Shown: positions 1 to 8,240 of the stretch, in pieces | Numbering within the stretch: the stretch's first letter is position 1 | How the letters are laid out: each line of letters begins with the position of its first letter | Origin: [Borrelia] turdi | Lineage (GTDB): Bacteria; Spirochaetota; Spirochaetia; Borreliales; Borreliaceae | Assembly: GCF_008828755.2 (NCBI RefSeq) | Contig: NZ_QBLM01000002.1 | Coordinates: forward strand, 148,635-212,634 | Length of the DNA stretch: 64,000 bases | Direction: 5' to 3' | Notes under the pieces: generated by a model | What the model saw: only the letters and a program-made list of their open reading frames with translations | What the model was told of the DNA's origin: nothing | Database searches by the model: none | Position numbers and translations under genes: made by a program

Positions 1-487
1 TTTTATTTCCTTCTTTTTTATTTAAAACTTTGGAAGCCCATTTTGGACCTGGCGAACAAACAACGCACCAAGCTATTTCATTGCTCATTATTGCTTGCGA
101 TAAGGTTTTGCTTGCTAGATTTAAAGCTTTTTGATAAATTGACATTTTTTGACCAATTTCCTCTTTTAAGTCTTCAAAATTTTCTGTATCATCAACGTTT
201 ATTCTTGCCCATTTATCTTGAACCATTTCTTCTAAAAAGCTTTTTTCTGAATTTGGAATAAATTCTAAGCTTTGCTCTTGTGAGAATTTTAATCTTGATT
301 TTAAAATGTCAGTGTCTTTAATATTTAGCTTGACATACTTAGCCCCATGTTCATAAGCTTTTTTTGCTAATATTTTCAAAAAATTGTAATTTTCGATTGA
401 ACCCTGAATTAAAACACATTGATTTTTTTGTAAATTAATTCCCTTTAAAATTATAAGTTCTGCATATTTTATTAAATCTTTCTCCAT
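1..487 (-). CDS. Aminopeptidase T / M29 family, N-terminal part (cut by window start)
   Basis: Partial gene entering from the left edge; about 162 N-terminal residues are visible, starting MEKDLIKYAELIILKGINL. The start (KGINL, then LIQGSI, then a KAYEHGAKYVKL segment) matches the N-terminal domain of M29 metallo-aminopeptidases (AmpS/aminopeptidase T), which remove N-terminal residues from peptides in the cytosol. The metal-binding C-terminal half lies outside the window. Its ATG directly follows the stop of the upstream HAD gene (TAAATG), and the ribosome site AGGAGG lies inside that gene's end, so the two are translationally coupled. Family assignment rests on the N-terminal domain only. 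Confidence 0.8.
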   Translation of the reverse strand, partial: MEKDLIKYAELIILKGINLQKNQCVLIQGSIENYNFLKILAKKAYEHGAKYVKLNIKDTDILKSRLKFSQEQSLEFIPNSEKSFLEEMVQDKWARINVDDTENFEDLKEEIGQKMSIYQKALNLASKTLSQAIMSNEIAWCVVCSPGPKWASKVLNKKEGNK

Positions 488-1378
488 TTATTCCTCCTGA
501 ATAGGGTTTTCTAAAATGTTCTCATTAATGTAATTTGCAACAGCTTCTTCATCATTTGTTCCTATTACTTCTAAGTAAGGCAGCATTTCTTTTAATCTAT
601 AATTTGCATTTCCCATTAGTAATCCCTTTTTTACATTTTCTAGCATATCAGTATCATTAAATCCATCGCCAAAAGCCACGGTTTCGCTTAGATCAATATT
701 TATAGTTTTAAGAACTTCTTTTAATGCATTTCCTTTTGAGACTTTATGATCTACAATTTCTAGTGAGTTTGGAGTAGAAAGATACGCATTTATTTCTCCT
801 TTGTATTTATCTAAAATCATTGCTTCATATTCTATTAGGCTTTCTTCTTTACCGGCTAATATTATTTTTGCAACATTTTCAAAATTTTCAAGTTCACTAA
901 AGTCTTTAATTTCTTGGATTTTATTGGCTGGACTGACTATTTCATGTCTGAAAAAATCAGATTCTTTTCTAGATTTTTGGCATTGATCAATTGCAATTTT
1001 AGTCTTCATGTCAATATTTAATTGGTCGTCGTATTGATCTGCTTTATGTAAAAAATGAGGTATGTGACTGAATTTATTATCTCTTAATTTTAAAATCTTT
1101 TTTACTACTTTAGGAGATAAATTATGACTTTTTATTAATTCCCATTCTTGATTGTAAACTTTTGCTCCGTTTAATGTAATGAAAAATGAAACTTGCAATC
1201 GATCTATTTTTTTTGTAATTTGGATAATTTCATTCTTGCTTCTTCCTGTTGCTATTATGAATTTCTTTTTTTCTTTTGTTAATTTTTTAATTACAAGTTC
1301 TGTAAAGGCTCCTATATAGCTTTTTGATAGCAAAAGAGTTCCATCAAGATCAGAAGCAACCGCTTTAATATTTTTCAT
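488..1378 (-). CDS. Cof-type HAD-superfamily phosphatase
   Basis: 296-residue cytosolic hydrolase of the Cof/HAD-IIB type, a family that dephosphorylates sugar phosphates or similar small metabolites. Visible motifs in order: ASDLDGTLL near residue 9 (nucleophile and acid Asp), IIATGRS near 45, the lysine segment SKGNAL near 213 and AFGDGFNDTDML near 235 (Mg-binding Asp). A large cap domain lies between, as expected for type IIB. The gene heads a leftward pair with the aminopeptidase and is divergent from the peptidase at 1500. The substrate cannot be read from the sequence. Confidence 0.88.
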   Translation of the reverse strand: MKNIKAVASDLDGTLLLSKSYIGAFTELVIKKLTKEKKKFIIATGRSKNEIIQITKKIDRLQVSFFITLNGAKVYNQEWELIKSHNLSPKVVKKILKLRDNKFSHIPHFLHKADQYDDQLNIDMKTKIAIDQCQKSRKESDFFRHEIVSPANKIQEIKDFSELENFENVAKIILAGKEESLIEYEAMILDKYKGEINAYLSTPNSLEIVDHKVSKGNALKEVLKTINIDLSETVAFGDGFNDTDMLENVKKGLLMGNANYRLKEMLPYLEVIGTNDEEAVANYINENILENPIQEE

Positions 1379-1457
1379 ATTTTATCCTTTAGGAGTTAGT
1401 TTCAAGCTAAATTATATCATATATCAAATAAATTTTTTTTTTAAATTGATAATTATT

Positions 1458-1466
1458 TGGTATACT
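1458..1466 (+). promoter_or_regulatory. Extended -10 promoter element upstream of the aminopeptidase P gene
   Basis: TGG followed by TATACT forms an extended -10 about 34 bases before the chosen TTG start. No good -35 is visible, as is usual for extended -10 promoters. It lies in the 121-base divergent gap between the HAD and peptidase genes. Sequence match only. Confidence 0.4.
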
Positions 1467-1499
1467 AGTATTAATAAGGTTATATAAAGGGGATTGATT

Positions 1500-3278
1500 T
1501 TGGATATTAATAAAAGATTAGCTTTACTTAGAGATCATATGAGGGAAAATGGAGTTGATGCTTATTTGGTATCAGGTTATGATCCTCATTTTAGTGAATA
1601 TTCTCATGAAAGGTATAGTACTCGTAAGTTTATTACAGGCTTTTCTGGTAGCTTTGGCACAGTAATCGTAACATTATCCAAGGCTGTTCTTTTCACGGAT
1701 GGCAGATATTTTTTACAAGCTGATCAAGAACTTAAGGGGAGTGAAGTTGAATTAATAAAGCTTGGAATAAAAGGATATCCTGATGTTTTTACGTATATAA
1801 ATTTAAATCTTCAAGAATTAAAGCTTGGAATTTACTCTGATGAGATTACTATAAAGTTTTATAAAGAGTTGTGTGAAAAATGCAAAAATACATATATCAA
1901 GATTTTAAATAAAGATTTAATTGATTTAATTTGGGAATCTAGGCCTCAGCTTGAGTTTGGAAATATAGTTGAATTGATTGATGCTGAGAAGAATAATAAA
2001 AGAGCTGAAAAAATTAAATCTATTTATTTAACCTTAGAGAAGAATTTAGCAGATTTTTATGTTATTACTGCTCTTGATGAGATTGCCTGGATCTTGAATT
2101 TAAGAGGATCAGACGTTAAAAAGTCAGCATTATTTTATTCGTTTCTTTTAATATCTAGGAATAAAGGTCGAAAAAATGTTCTTTTTATTGATACAAGAAA
2201 ACTTGATTCAAGCGTTAAAGAAGCACTTGAAATGGAAAATTTTGAAATAGAGCCTTACGACAATTTTTATTGTTTTCTAGATCAAATAAAACATGAAGGT
2301 AAATTTTTTGTTTCATTTTATACTAATGCTAGGGTTTTAAAAGTTCTTGGTGAGAAGAATATCATTTTTGGAGAGAGTATTATAGGCGATTTTAAGGCAG
2401 TAAAAACCGATTATGAACTTCTTAAAATTAAAGAAGCGCATGTTATTGATGCTATTGGCTTGATTAAATTTTTATGTAAATTCAAAAGTTTAAGCAAGGA
2501 TGAACTGGCTAAATTAGATGAAATAGATATTGCTGATATGCTTTTGCATTTTAGGAAATTGAATAAAGATTTTTTTGATTCTAGTTTTGACTCAATAGTT
2601 GGTTTTAGAGAAAATGGAGCTCTTCCGCATTATAAGCCCAAACGAGGTAAAAAAATAAATACAAAGGGTCTTCTTTTGATTGATTCTGGGGGTTCATATT
2701 TCGGACTTGGCACTACAGACGTTACAAGAGTTTTTTTAATAGGTGATGCTTCTAGCGAAGAAAGGTATGACTATACTTTGGTTCTTAAGGCCTTCATTAG
2801 CCTTGCGTCTTTAAAATTTCCATATGGATCTTCGGGAGCTTTTCTTGATGGAATTTGTAGATTGCCTCTTTTAAAGAATGAATTGAATTTTATTCATGGT
2901 ACTGGGCATGGTGTTGGGTTTTTTCTCAATGTTCATGAACTTCCAGTTTCGATTAGTCCTAATTCTAGATATCCTTTTAAAGGATCTGAAGTGGTCTCAA
3001 TTGAGCCTGGTCTTTATCGAACATCTAGTCATGGGATAAGGATTGAAAATTTAGTTTTTGTAAAGCAAGCTTTTGCAAATGACTTTGGAGCTTTTTTGGA
3101 GTTTGAGAATTTAACCCTTGTTCCTTTTGAAAAAGAATTAATAGCAAAAGAAATGCTCTCAGAAGATGAGTTAAATTATATTAATAATTATCATGAATTT
3201 GTATTTTCAACTTTAAAAGAGCATTTTGATAATGAAAAGGAGTTAGAATTTTTAGCAAAGCTGACAAGTAAAATATGA
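1500..3278 (+). CDS. pepP: Xaa-Pro aminopeptidase (M24B, aminopeptidase P)
   Basis: 592-residue three-domain aminopeptidase P, which removes an N-terminal residue preceding proline. The C-terminal pita-bread domain carries the five metal ligands: Asp in LLIDSGGSYFG and in TTDVTRVF (about 393-405), His in HGTGHGVGF (about 468), Glu in SIEPGLY (about 500) and Glu in GIRIENLV (about 514). The length resembles the long eukaryotic-type enzyme rather than the 440-residue E. coli form. TTG at 1500 is preferred to the in-frame TTG at 1494, because AAGGGG at 1488-1492 leaves 7 bases to the former and only 1 to the latter. The next gene overlaps its stop (ATGA). Confidence 0.92.
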   Translation: MDINKRLALLRDHMRENGVDAYLVSGYDPHFSEYSHERYSTRKFITGFSGSFGTVIVTLSKAVLFTDGRYFLQADQELKGSEVELIKLGIKGYPDVFTYINLNLQELKLGIYSDEITIKFYKELCEKCKNTYIKILNKDLIDLIWESRPQLEFGNIVELIDAEKNNKRAEKIKSIYLTLEKNLADFYVITALDEIAWILNLRGSDVKKSALFYSFLLISRNKGRKNVLFIDTRKLDSSVKEALEMENFEIEPYDNFYCFLDQIKHEGKFFVSFYTNARVLKVLGEKNIIFGESIIGDFKAVKTDYELLKIKEAHVIDAIGLIKFLCKFKSLSKDELAKLDEIDIADMLLHFRKLNKDFFDSSFDSIVGFRENGALPHYKPKRGKKINTKGLLLIDSGGSYFGLGTTDVTRVFLIGDASSEERYDYTLVLKAFISLASLKFPYGSSGAFLDGICRLPLLKNELNFIHGTGHGVGFFLNVHELPVSISPNSRYPFKGSEVVSIEPGLYRTSSHGIRIENLVFVKQAFANDFGAFLEFENLTLVPFEKELIAKEMLSEDELNYINNYHEFVFSTLKEHFDNEKELEFLAKLTSKI

Positions 3279-3961
3279 GATTTATAATTGTATTTTTAAT
3301 AATTTTAAATCAAGGATTTTTAGATCTGTTTTCTTTGTCCGAAGATATTATTTTTGAGAGTTCTTATGAGATTGCAATTAAAAAAGCTCAAAAATTAAAT
3401 AAAAATGTTTTAATTTTGGTTGGTAAAGATATTAAAGAAAATCTAATAAAAGCTTTTTTAAATTCTTTTAGAGATGATGAAATTATTCACACAATAACTA
3501 AAAAAAATGTTTTTTTGGTTATCGATAAGGATAATGAAATTTTTAATAAAATTAATCTGCAAAAAAGTCCAACTATTTTTTTTGTTGATTCTAAAAATGA
3601 ACAAATAAGGGCGGCTTATGTGGGAACTGTTTTAAATAGTATTCAATTTGATAAAGATTTTTTAAGCTATGTTATGGGGACTATAAAATCAACAAGTGTT
3701 TTAAAAAAGAAAAAAAGTTATGAAATTAACACTATTAATGAGGGGACCTTTTTTTATAAAACATTAAAAGGAGATTGGCGATTGAAGCTTAATGGTAAAG
3801 ACAGGAAGCTTGTTCTTTTTGATACAGATCTTAAAGAATTTTTAGTTTTTAAAGATATTGATGAAAACAAGCTTTATGCTATTCCCAAGTCTAGGATTGG
3901 TAATATTTATTTTTCATTATTGGGAAATGAGGAGTGGAAGCTTTTTGGAAAAATAAAATAA
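3275..3961 (+). CDS. Secreted thioredoxin-like-fold protein without cysteines
   Basis: 228 residues with a hydrophobic N-terminal signal (RFIIVFLIILNQGF), so probably periplasmic. Residues about 28-130 resemble a thioredoxin-like fold: a segment of the type KKAQKLNKNVLILVGKD, then KSPTIFFVDSKNEQIRAAYVG, which carries the characteristic cis-Pro strand. There is no cysteine in the protein, so it cannot be a redox enzyme. The C-terminal third (from about 145) has no recognisable domain. It overlaps the peptidase stop by four bases. Function unknown; the fold assignment is inference from pattern. Confidence 0.6.
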   Translation: MRFIIVFLIILNQGFLDLFSLSEDIIFESSYEIAIKKAQKLNKNVLILVGKDIKENLIKAFLNSFRDDEIIHTITKKNVFLVIDKDNEIFNKINLQKSPTIFFVDSKNEQIRAAYVGTVLNSIQFDKDFLSYVMGTIKSTSVLKKKKSYEINTINEGTFFYKTLKGDWRLKLNGKDRKLVLFDTDLKEFLVFKDIDENKLYAIPKSRIGNIYFSLLGNEEWKLFGKIK

Positions 3962-3995
3962 GTCTTTTTTTGTTTGAAAGGGGAATGAGATTTTT

Positions 3996-4493
3996 ATGGA
4001 AATGGTATTTTATCCTAATGATTTGCTTCGTGTTAAGACAAAACAAATTACTAATATTGATAGCAAGATTAGAGATTATGCAAAAAAGATGATAAAATTA
4101 ATGGATATTAGTGGTGGAGTTGGACTTGCTGCTCCCCAGGTAGGCCTTGATTTGTCACTTTTTGTAGTTAGAGAGAATAAAATGGCAAGGCCCTTGGTTT
4201 TTATTAATCCTTTAATCACAGAGACTTCTTATGAGCTTAGCTCTTACAAAGAAGGATGTTTAAGTATTCCGGGAGTTTATTATAATTTAATGAGGCCTAA
4301 AGCTATTGTGATAAGTTTTTATGACGAGAATGGAAAATCTTTTACTATAGAAAATTCCGATTTTTTGGCAAGAATTATTCAACATGAAATGGACCATTTA
4401 AATGGAATTCTTTTTATTGATTATTACGAAGAAAAAATAAAAAATAAATTGTTAAAACCTTATATGAGGGAAAGAGGGCTTAAGGCGAAATGA
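3996..4493 (+). CDS. def: Peptide deformylase
   Basis: 165-residue metallo-hydrolase that removes the formyl group from nascent N-formyl-Met proteins. All three family motifs are present: GVGLAAPQVG (about 44), EGCLSIPG (about 88, Cys metal ligand) and QHEMDHLNG (about 129, the two His ligands and catalytic Glu). The size is normal. AAAGGGG lies about 12 bases upstream of ATG 3996; ATG 4002 is also possible but would trim the usual N-terminus. fmt overlaps the stop (ATGA), so the enzymes that add and remove formyl are co-translated, a common bacterial arrangement. Confidence 0.97.
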   Translation: MEMVFYPNDLLRVKTKQITNIDSKIRDYAKKMIKLMDISGGVGLAAPQVGLDLSLFVVRENKMARPLVFINPLITETSYELSSYKEGCLSIPGVYYNLMRPKAIVISFYDENGKSFTIENSDFLARIIQHEMDHLNGILFIDYYEEKIKNKLLKPYMRERGLKAK

Positions 4494-5437
4494 AAATATT
4501 TTTTGCAAGTTCTTCTTCTATTGCCTTAGAAGTTTTTAAAGAGATTGTAAAGCATTATGAGGTGGTGGGAGTTTTGACCTTGCCTGATAAGCCTAAAGGC
4601 AGGGGTCAAAAGTTAAGTCAAAATGTAATAAAGGTGCAAGCTATTGCTAAAAATATTAAAGTTTTTGACCCCTTAATTCTTGATGACAATATTTTAAATT
4701 CAATTAGAGATTTGAATCCAGATTTAATGTTAGTTTTTTCTTATGGCAAGATATTTAAAAAAGAATTTTTAGATATTTTCCCAAAGGGGTGTATTAATGT
4801 TCATCCTTCTCTTTTGCCCAAATATAGAGGTGTTTCTCCGATTCAATCTGCAATTTTAAATGGTGATTGTGTTAGCGGTATTACTATTCAGAGTATGGCT
4901 TTGGAAATGGATAGTGGCAATATTTTAGTGCAAAGAAATTTTAAAATAAGATCTTGCGATACAAGTTATGATATTTCAAATCTTGTATCGAGCCTTAGTC
5001 CAGCTCTTGTTTTAGAGGCTTTGGAAAAAATTAGTAATGGATTTTTGGGAATTCCTCAAAAAGCAAGTGAAGCTACTTTTTGTTCTTTTTTTAAAAAAGA
5101 ATCGGGATTTATAGACTTTAATTTAAGTGCATTTGAGATTAAAAACAGAATTAATGCATGCAATCCTTGGCCACTTGTAAGGGCTAGTCTTGATTATAGC
5201 GACATTATTTTTCATCGTGCTGATTTTTTGAAAATAGATTTATATAAAGAGAGAAAAATAGGAGAAATTGTTGATTTTGATTCTAAAAGAGGATTATTTG
5301 TTAATACCGGGAAGGGGATTCTTTTACTTTTAGAAGTTCAAAGGCCTGGAAGAAGGGTTTTGGATTTTAAGTCTTTTTATAATGGGAGTAGACAGCTAAT
5401 AGGACAAGTATTTTCTTCAATAGGGGGAATATATTAG
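4490..5437 (+). CDS. fmt: Methionyl-tRNA formyltransferase
   Basis: 315-residue enzyme that transfers a formyl group from 10-formyl-THF to Met-tRNAi. The N-terminal formyltransferase domain shows the catalytic Asn/His in INVHPSLLPKYRG (about 104-116) and the conserved segment SMALEMDSGNIL with the catalytic Asp (about 143). The C-terminal OB-like domain with INACNPWPLVRA follows. Length is standard. It is translationally coupled to def and followed by the PASTA protein. folD elsewhere in this window supplies the one-carbon folate. Confidence 0.96.
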   Translation: MKIFFASSSSIALEVFKEIVKHYEVVGVLTLPDKPKGRGQKLSQNVIKVQAIAKNIKVFDPLILDDNILNSIRDLNPDLMLVFSYGKIFKKEFLDIFPKGCINVHPSLLPKYRGVSPIQSAILNGDCVSGITIQSMALEMDSGNILVQRNFKIRSCDTSYDISNLVSSLSPALVLEALEKISNGFLGIPQKASEATFCSFFKKESGFIDFNLSAFEIKNRINACNPWPLVRASLDYSDIIFHRADFLKIDLYKERKIGEIVDFDSKRGLFVNTGKGILLLLEVQRPGRRVLDFKSFYNGSRQLIGQVFSSIGGIY

Positions 5438-5456
5438 TTTAAATAATAATGACAAT

Positions 5457-6494
5457 TTGGAAAATAAATTTTCTAATAAAGAAGAATTGTTTAAAAATAA
5501 ATTAGATCTGACTCAGAGTTGCAAAAATTGTAATAACGAAATATTAATTTTGCCAAAAGCTACAATCAGAGCATTGCTTTTAGTTATTTTTGGATCTTTA
5601 ATTGTTTCTTTTGCAATTTTTTTTATGGTTTTAGAAAATAAGGAGATTGTAGTTGTCCCAAATCTTTATTCTCTTACCCTTGAAGATGCTATTATTGAAT
5701 TACAGAGAAAAGAATTAATTCCTCACATTGAGTTTAAATTTTCTTCAAGTGCTCTTGACAAAGGAAAAGTGATAGAGCAGGGGCCAAAACCAGGAACCGT
5801 TTTAAGACATAACAATAAGGTTATAATTTTTATTAGCAAAGGGGCTATAATAAACAGGGTTGATAGTTTTATTGGCAAAAACATTGATGATGTTTTAATT
5901 AATTTAAAGGCCAATTCTTTTAGCAATTCTAAATTACTTTACCACATTGTTAAACCTCTTGAGGTTGAGAGTGAATTGCCAAAAGGAATAATAATTCGCC
6001 AAAATCCATCACCAGGTAGTCAAATATCAAGTCTAACAGATCTCCAATTTTTAATTAGCAAGGGTAAAGATCGTTTGGGCAAACATGTTAAAAATTATAT
6101 TGGGATTTATTATAAAGATGCAATTGCTTCTCTTTTAAATGATGGGATTAGTTTTGACATTAATTTGGTAAATACGGGCGATTTTGGAAATATTGTTTTT
6201 CAGTCTATTCCGCCTGAAACTAAAATAAATGAATCAGATAAGATTTTAATTACTATTGCAAAGCCCAAGGTTGACAATAAAATTGTTTTTGGAATTTTGA
6301 CTTATAAATTAAGACAACATCCATCTTATGTTGATATATCTGTTAGGTTAAAAGGTTTGGATGGTGAAAATTCTCTGATTTATTCTTTTAAGTCAAAAGG
6401 AGGATTAATTAAGTTGCCCTATGAGGTTCACAAAGGATCTATGATTGAACTTTATATTTATGATAAGCTTATAAACCAAACAGTTATAAATTGA
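5457..6494 (+). CDS. Membrane-anchored PASTA-repeat protein
   Basis: About 345 residues. A short cytoplasmic head contains CKNCN. One membrane helix follows near residues 34-58 (LLLVIFGSLIVSFAIFFMV), then three PASTA-type repeats (about 66-130, 133-203, 205-272), each with the pattern of a conserved helix and a GxxxxxxxPxPGxxI ending (IEQGPKPGTVL, IIRQNPSPGSQI, FQSIPPETKI). PASTA repeats bind muropeptides in other bacteria, usually attached to a kinase or transpeptidase; neither is present. The usual TTG start at 5457 lacks a ribosome site. An in-frame ATT at 5433 sits 5 bases after GGGGG (5423-5427) and may be the real start, adding 8 residues. Confidence 0.8.
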   Translation: MENKFSNKEELFKNKLDLTQSCKNCNNEILILPKATIRALLLVIFGSLIVSFAIFFMVLENKEIVVVPNLYSLTLEDAIIELQRKELIPHIEFKFSSSALDKGKVIEQGPKPGTVLRHNNKVIIFISKGAIINRVDSFIGKNIDDVLINLKANSFSNSKLLYHIVKPLEVESELPKGIIIRQNPSPGSQISSLTDLQFLISKGKDRLGKHVKNYIGIYYKDAIASLLNDGISFDINLVNTGDFGNIVFQSIPPETKINESDKILITIAKPKVDNKIVFGILTYKLRQHPSYVDISVRLKGLDGENSLIYSFKSKGGLIKLPYEVHKGSMIELYIYDKLINQTVIN

Positions 6495-6545
6495 TTATGT
6501 TTAAACGTATTGATTTAAATTAATAAAAAAATTTCTAACATAAAG

Positions 6546-7262
6546 TCATATATTAATTAGTTTCGATACAGTAATAATGGATGCAGCTATTATTGCTGTT
6601 TCTGTTCTTAGAATGTTTGAGGATGCGCTGTAAGGGGAAAAATTATATTGTAGTATTAATTGTTTTTCTTTTTCTGTAAATCCTCTTTCGGGTCCCACAA
6701 TAATAGCCGCATTGTTTGCTTGTTCTATATCAATTAATTTTTTTTTGCTATTTTTTTCAAGTAATATTTTTATTTCAAAATTTTCTTGTTTAATATATTT
6801 AAGACTGTCTTTCAAATTTTTCATAATTTTTATTTTTGGCAAGTATGTTACTCCCCCTTGCATTGCTCCGGCTATTAAATATTTTTCGTAATCATTGTTT
6901 TTAAAGATTTTAGAATTTAAATATGATTTTTCAGTAAGTTCAGTGTTAAAAAAAATTATTTCGTATATTCCAATGCTAGCAAGTTCTTTTATAATTCTTT
7001 TGGCAACAATTGGTCTTATCATCCCAATTAGCACATTTAATTTTTTAAGTTTATTAGATTCTCCTATTTTAAAGATTTTCTTGAAAAATAGTTTTTTATC
7101 TTTTTTGTAAATACAATGATAAATGTTCTTTTTCCCAAGAATACCAAATTTAAATTTGTCGTTATCTTTTAATTTTAAGATTTTAACAAGATGTTCTGCT
7201 CTAGTGTCATTGAGTGAAATTCCTGTTTTAAATTCATTAGAAGTTATTAACATTAGATTCAT
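6546..7262 (-). CDS. rsmE: 16S rRNA m3U1498 methyltransferase RsmE
   Basis: 238-residue SPOUT-class methyltransferase that uses SAM to N3-methylate U1498 of 16S rRNA. The C-terminal knot motifs are clear: IIVGPERGFTEKE (about 188-200) and SSNILRTETAIIAA (about 214-227). The N-terminal PUA-like domain contains TRAEHLVKILKLKDND. Length is typical. AGGAAT lies 6-7 bases before the ATG. The gene is convergent with the PASTA gene (51-base gap) and divergent from trxA. Confidence 0.93.
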   Translation of the reverse strand: MNLMLITSNEFKTGISLNDTRAEHLVKILKLKDNDKFKFGILGKKNIYHCIYKKDKKLFFKKIFKIGESNKLKKLNVLIGMIRPIVAKRIIKELASIGIYEIIFFNTELTEKSYLNSKIFKNNDYEKYLIAGAMQGGVTYLPKIKIMKNLKDSLKYIKQENFEIKILLEKNSKKKLIDIEQANNAAIIVGPERGFTEKEKQLILQYNFSPYSASSNILRTETAIIAASIITVSKLINI

Positions 7263-7336
7263 TTTTTATAATTCCTTATTATTAATATTGTATTTGTGAT
7301 ATAATTTTAAGTCGATAGGGGGGCAATGTAAAATAT

Positions 7337-7690
7337 ATGGCTATTTCTTTAACCAAAGAAGATTTTGTTGCCAAAGTTTTTGATTATAAGAACAATATAG
7401 AATGGAGTTTTAAAGGCGAGAGGCCTGCAATAATTGATTTTTATGCCGATTGGTGTGGTCCATGTAAAATGCTTTCTCCAATTTTTGAAAAACTTTCTAA
7501 AAAGTACGAGAATAGTATTGATTTTTACAAAGTAGATACAGACAAAGAACAAGATATTTCTTCTGTTTTTGGAGTGAAAAGTCTTCCAACTATTCTTTTT
7601 ATTCCTATTGATGGCAAGCCAAAGGTTTCTGTTGGCTTTTTACAAGAAAATGCTTTTGAAAATATAATTAAGGATTTTTTTGGTTTTTAG
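7337..7690 (+). CDS. trxA: Thioredoxin
   Basis: 117-residue thioredoxin with the complete active site DWCGPCKM near residue 39-46, the cis-Pro strand SLPTILFI near 78 and normal length. It reduces protein disulfides in the cytosol. The Shine-Dalgarno (GGGGGG, 7318-7323) is unusually far, 13 bases, from ATG 7337, with a start-stop pair ATGTAA (7326-7331) between them. A 24-base perfect palindrome follows the gene. Confidence 0.95.
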   Translation: MAISLTKEDFVAKVFDYKNNIEWSFKGERPAIIDFYADWCGPCKMLSPIFEKLSKKYENSIDFYKVDTDKEQDISSVFGVKSLPTILFIPIDGKPKVSVGFLQENAFENIIKDFFGF

Positions 7691-7706
7691 TTTACTAAAT
7701 AAAATA

Positions 7707-7730
7707 ATTTAATTGCTATAGCAATTAAAT
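7707..7730. repeat. 24-base perfect palindrome between trxA and ybeY
   Basis: ATTTAATTGCTA is followed immediately by its exact reverse complement. There is no loop-forming centre other than TATA and no U-run after it, so it is not a textbook terminator. It may act as a protein-binding site for the ybeY operon or as a weak RNA hairpin after trxA. Confidence 0.6.
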
Positions 7731-7775
7731 GCATATTTGTGAGTTGTATATGGGTTATTCGAAGGTATAGTTAAT

Positions 7776-8240
7776 TTGTCCAAATCTGATTTGAATTTAT
7801 TGGTAGAAAATATTAAATTTGAGCATCACGGTGTTTTTTATGATTTTATTTTATCTGTTTTAAATACTCTTTCTATTAGTGATTTTGAACTTTCAGTTAT
7901 TCTTTGTGATAATGTTTATATACAAAAATTGAACAATAAATTTAGAAACAAGAACGAGCCAACCGATGTTCTTTCTTTTAATTATAATGATAATGAAGTT
8001 AACGAAGATTTTGTTGATAATATAAATTATAAAATACAAGGAGACATTATAATATCTTTTGAATATTTAAAATTTAGTGCTCAAGAATTTAATGTTGAAA
8101 TTTATGAAGAACTTCAACGTGTTACTATTCATGGAATTTTACATTTAATGGGATATAAGCATAAAACTAATGATTTTCAAAAGGAAAACATGTTGATTCT
8201 TCAAGAAAGTGTCTTAAAAAAAAATAAAAGGGTATTTTAG
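7776..8240 (+). CDS. ybeY: Endoribonuclease YbeY (rRNA maturation)
   Basis: 154-residue metal-dependent RNase of the UPF0054 family, involved in 16S 3'-end maturation and ribosome quality control. The zinc site [11 protein letters not shown] (about 125-135) carries the three histidines, and the core segment [11 protein letters not shown] (about 60-70) is typical. It uses a TTG start at 7776, with GAAGG about 10 bases upstream. It is immediately followed by a CorC-like CBS gene, the same ybeY-ybeX pairing seen in many bacteria. Confidence 0.94.
   Translation: MSKSDLNLLVENIKFEHHGVFYDFILSVLNTLSISDFELSVILCDNVYIQKLNNKFRNKNEPTDVLSFNYNDNEVNEDFVDNINYKIQGDIIISFEYLKFSAQEFNVEIYEELQRVTIHGILHLMGYKHKTNDFQKENMLILQESVLKKNKRVF

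Noticed and set aside
6495..6543. TTATGTT/AACATAA inverted repeat between the PASTA gene and rsmE
   Set aside because: Seven-base arms with a 34-base loop are too weak to call a terminator.
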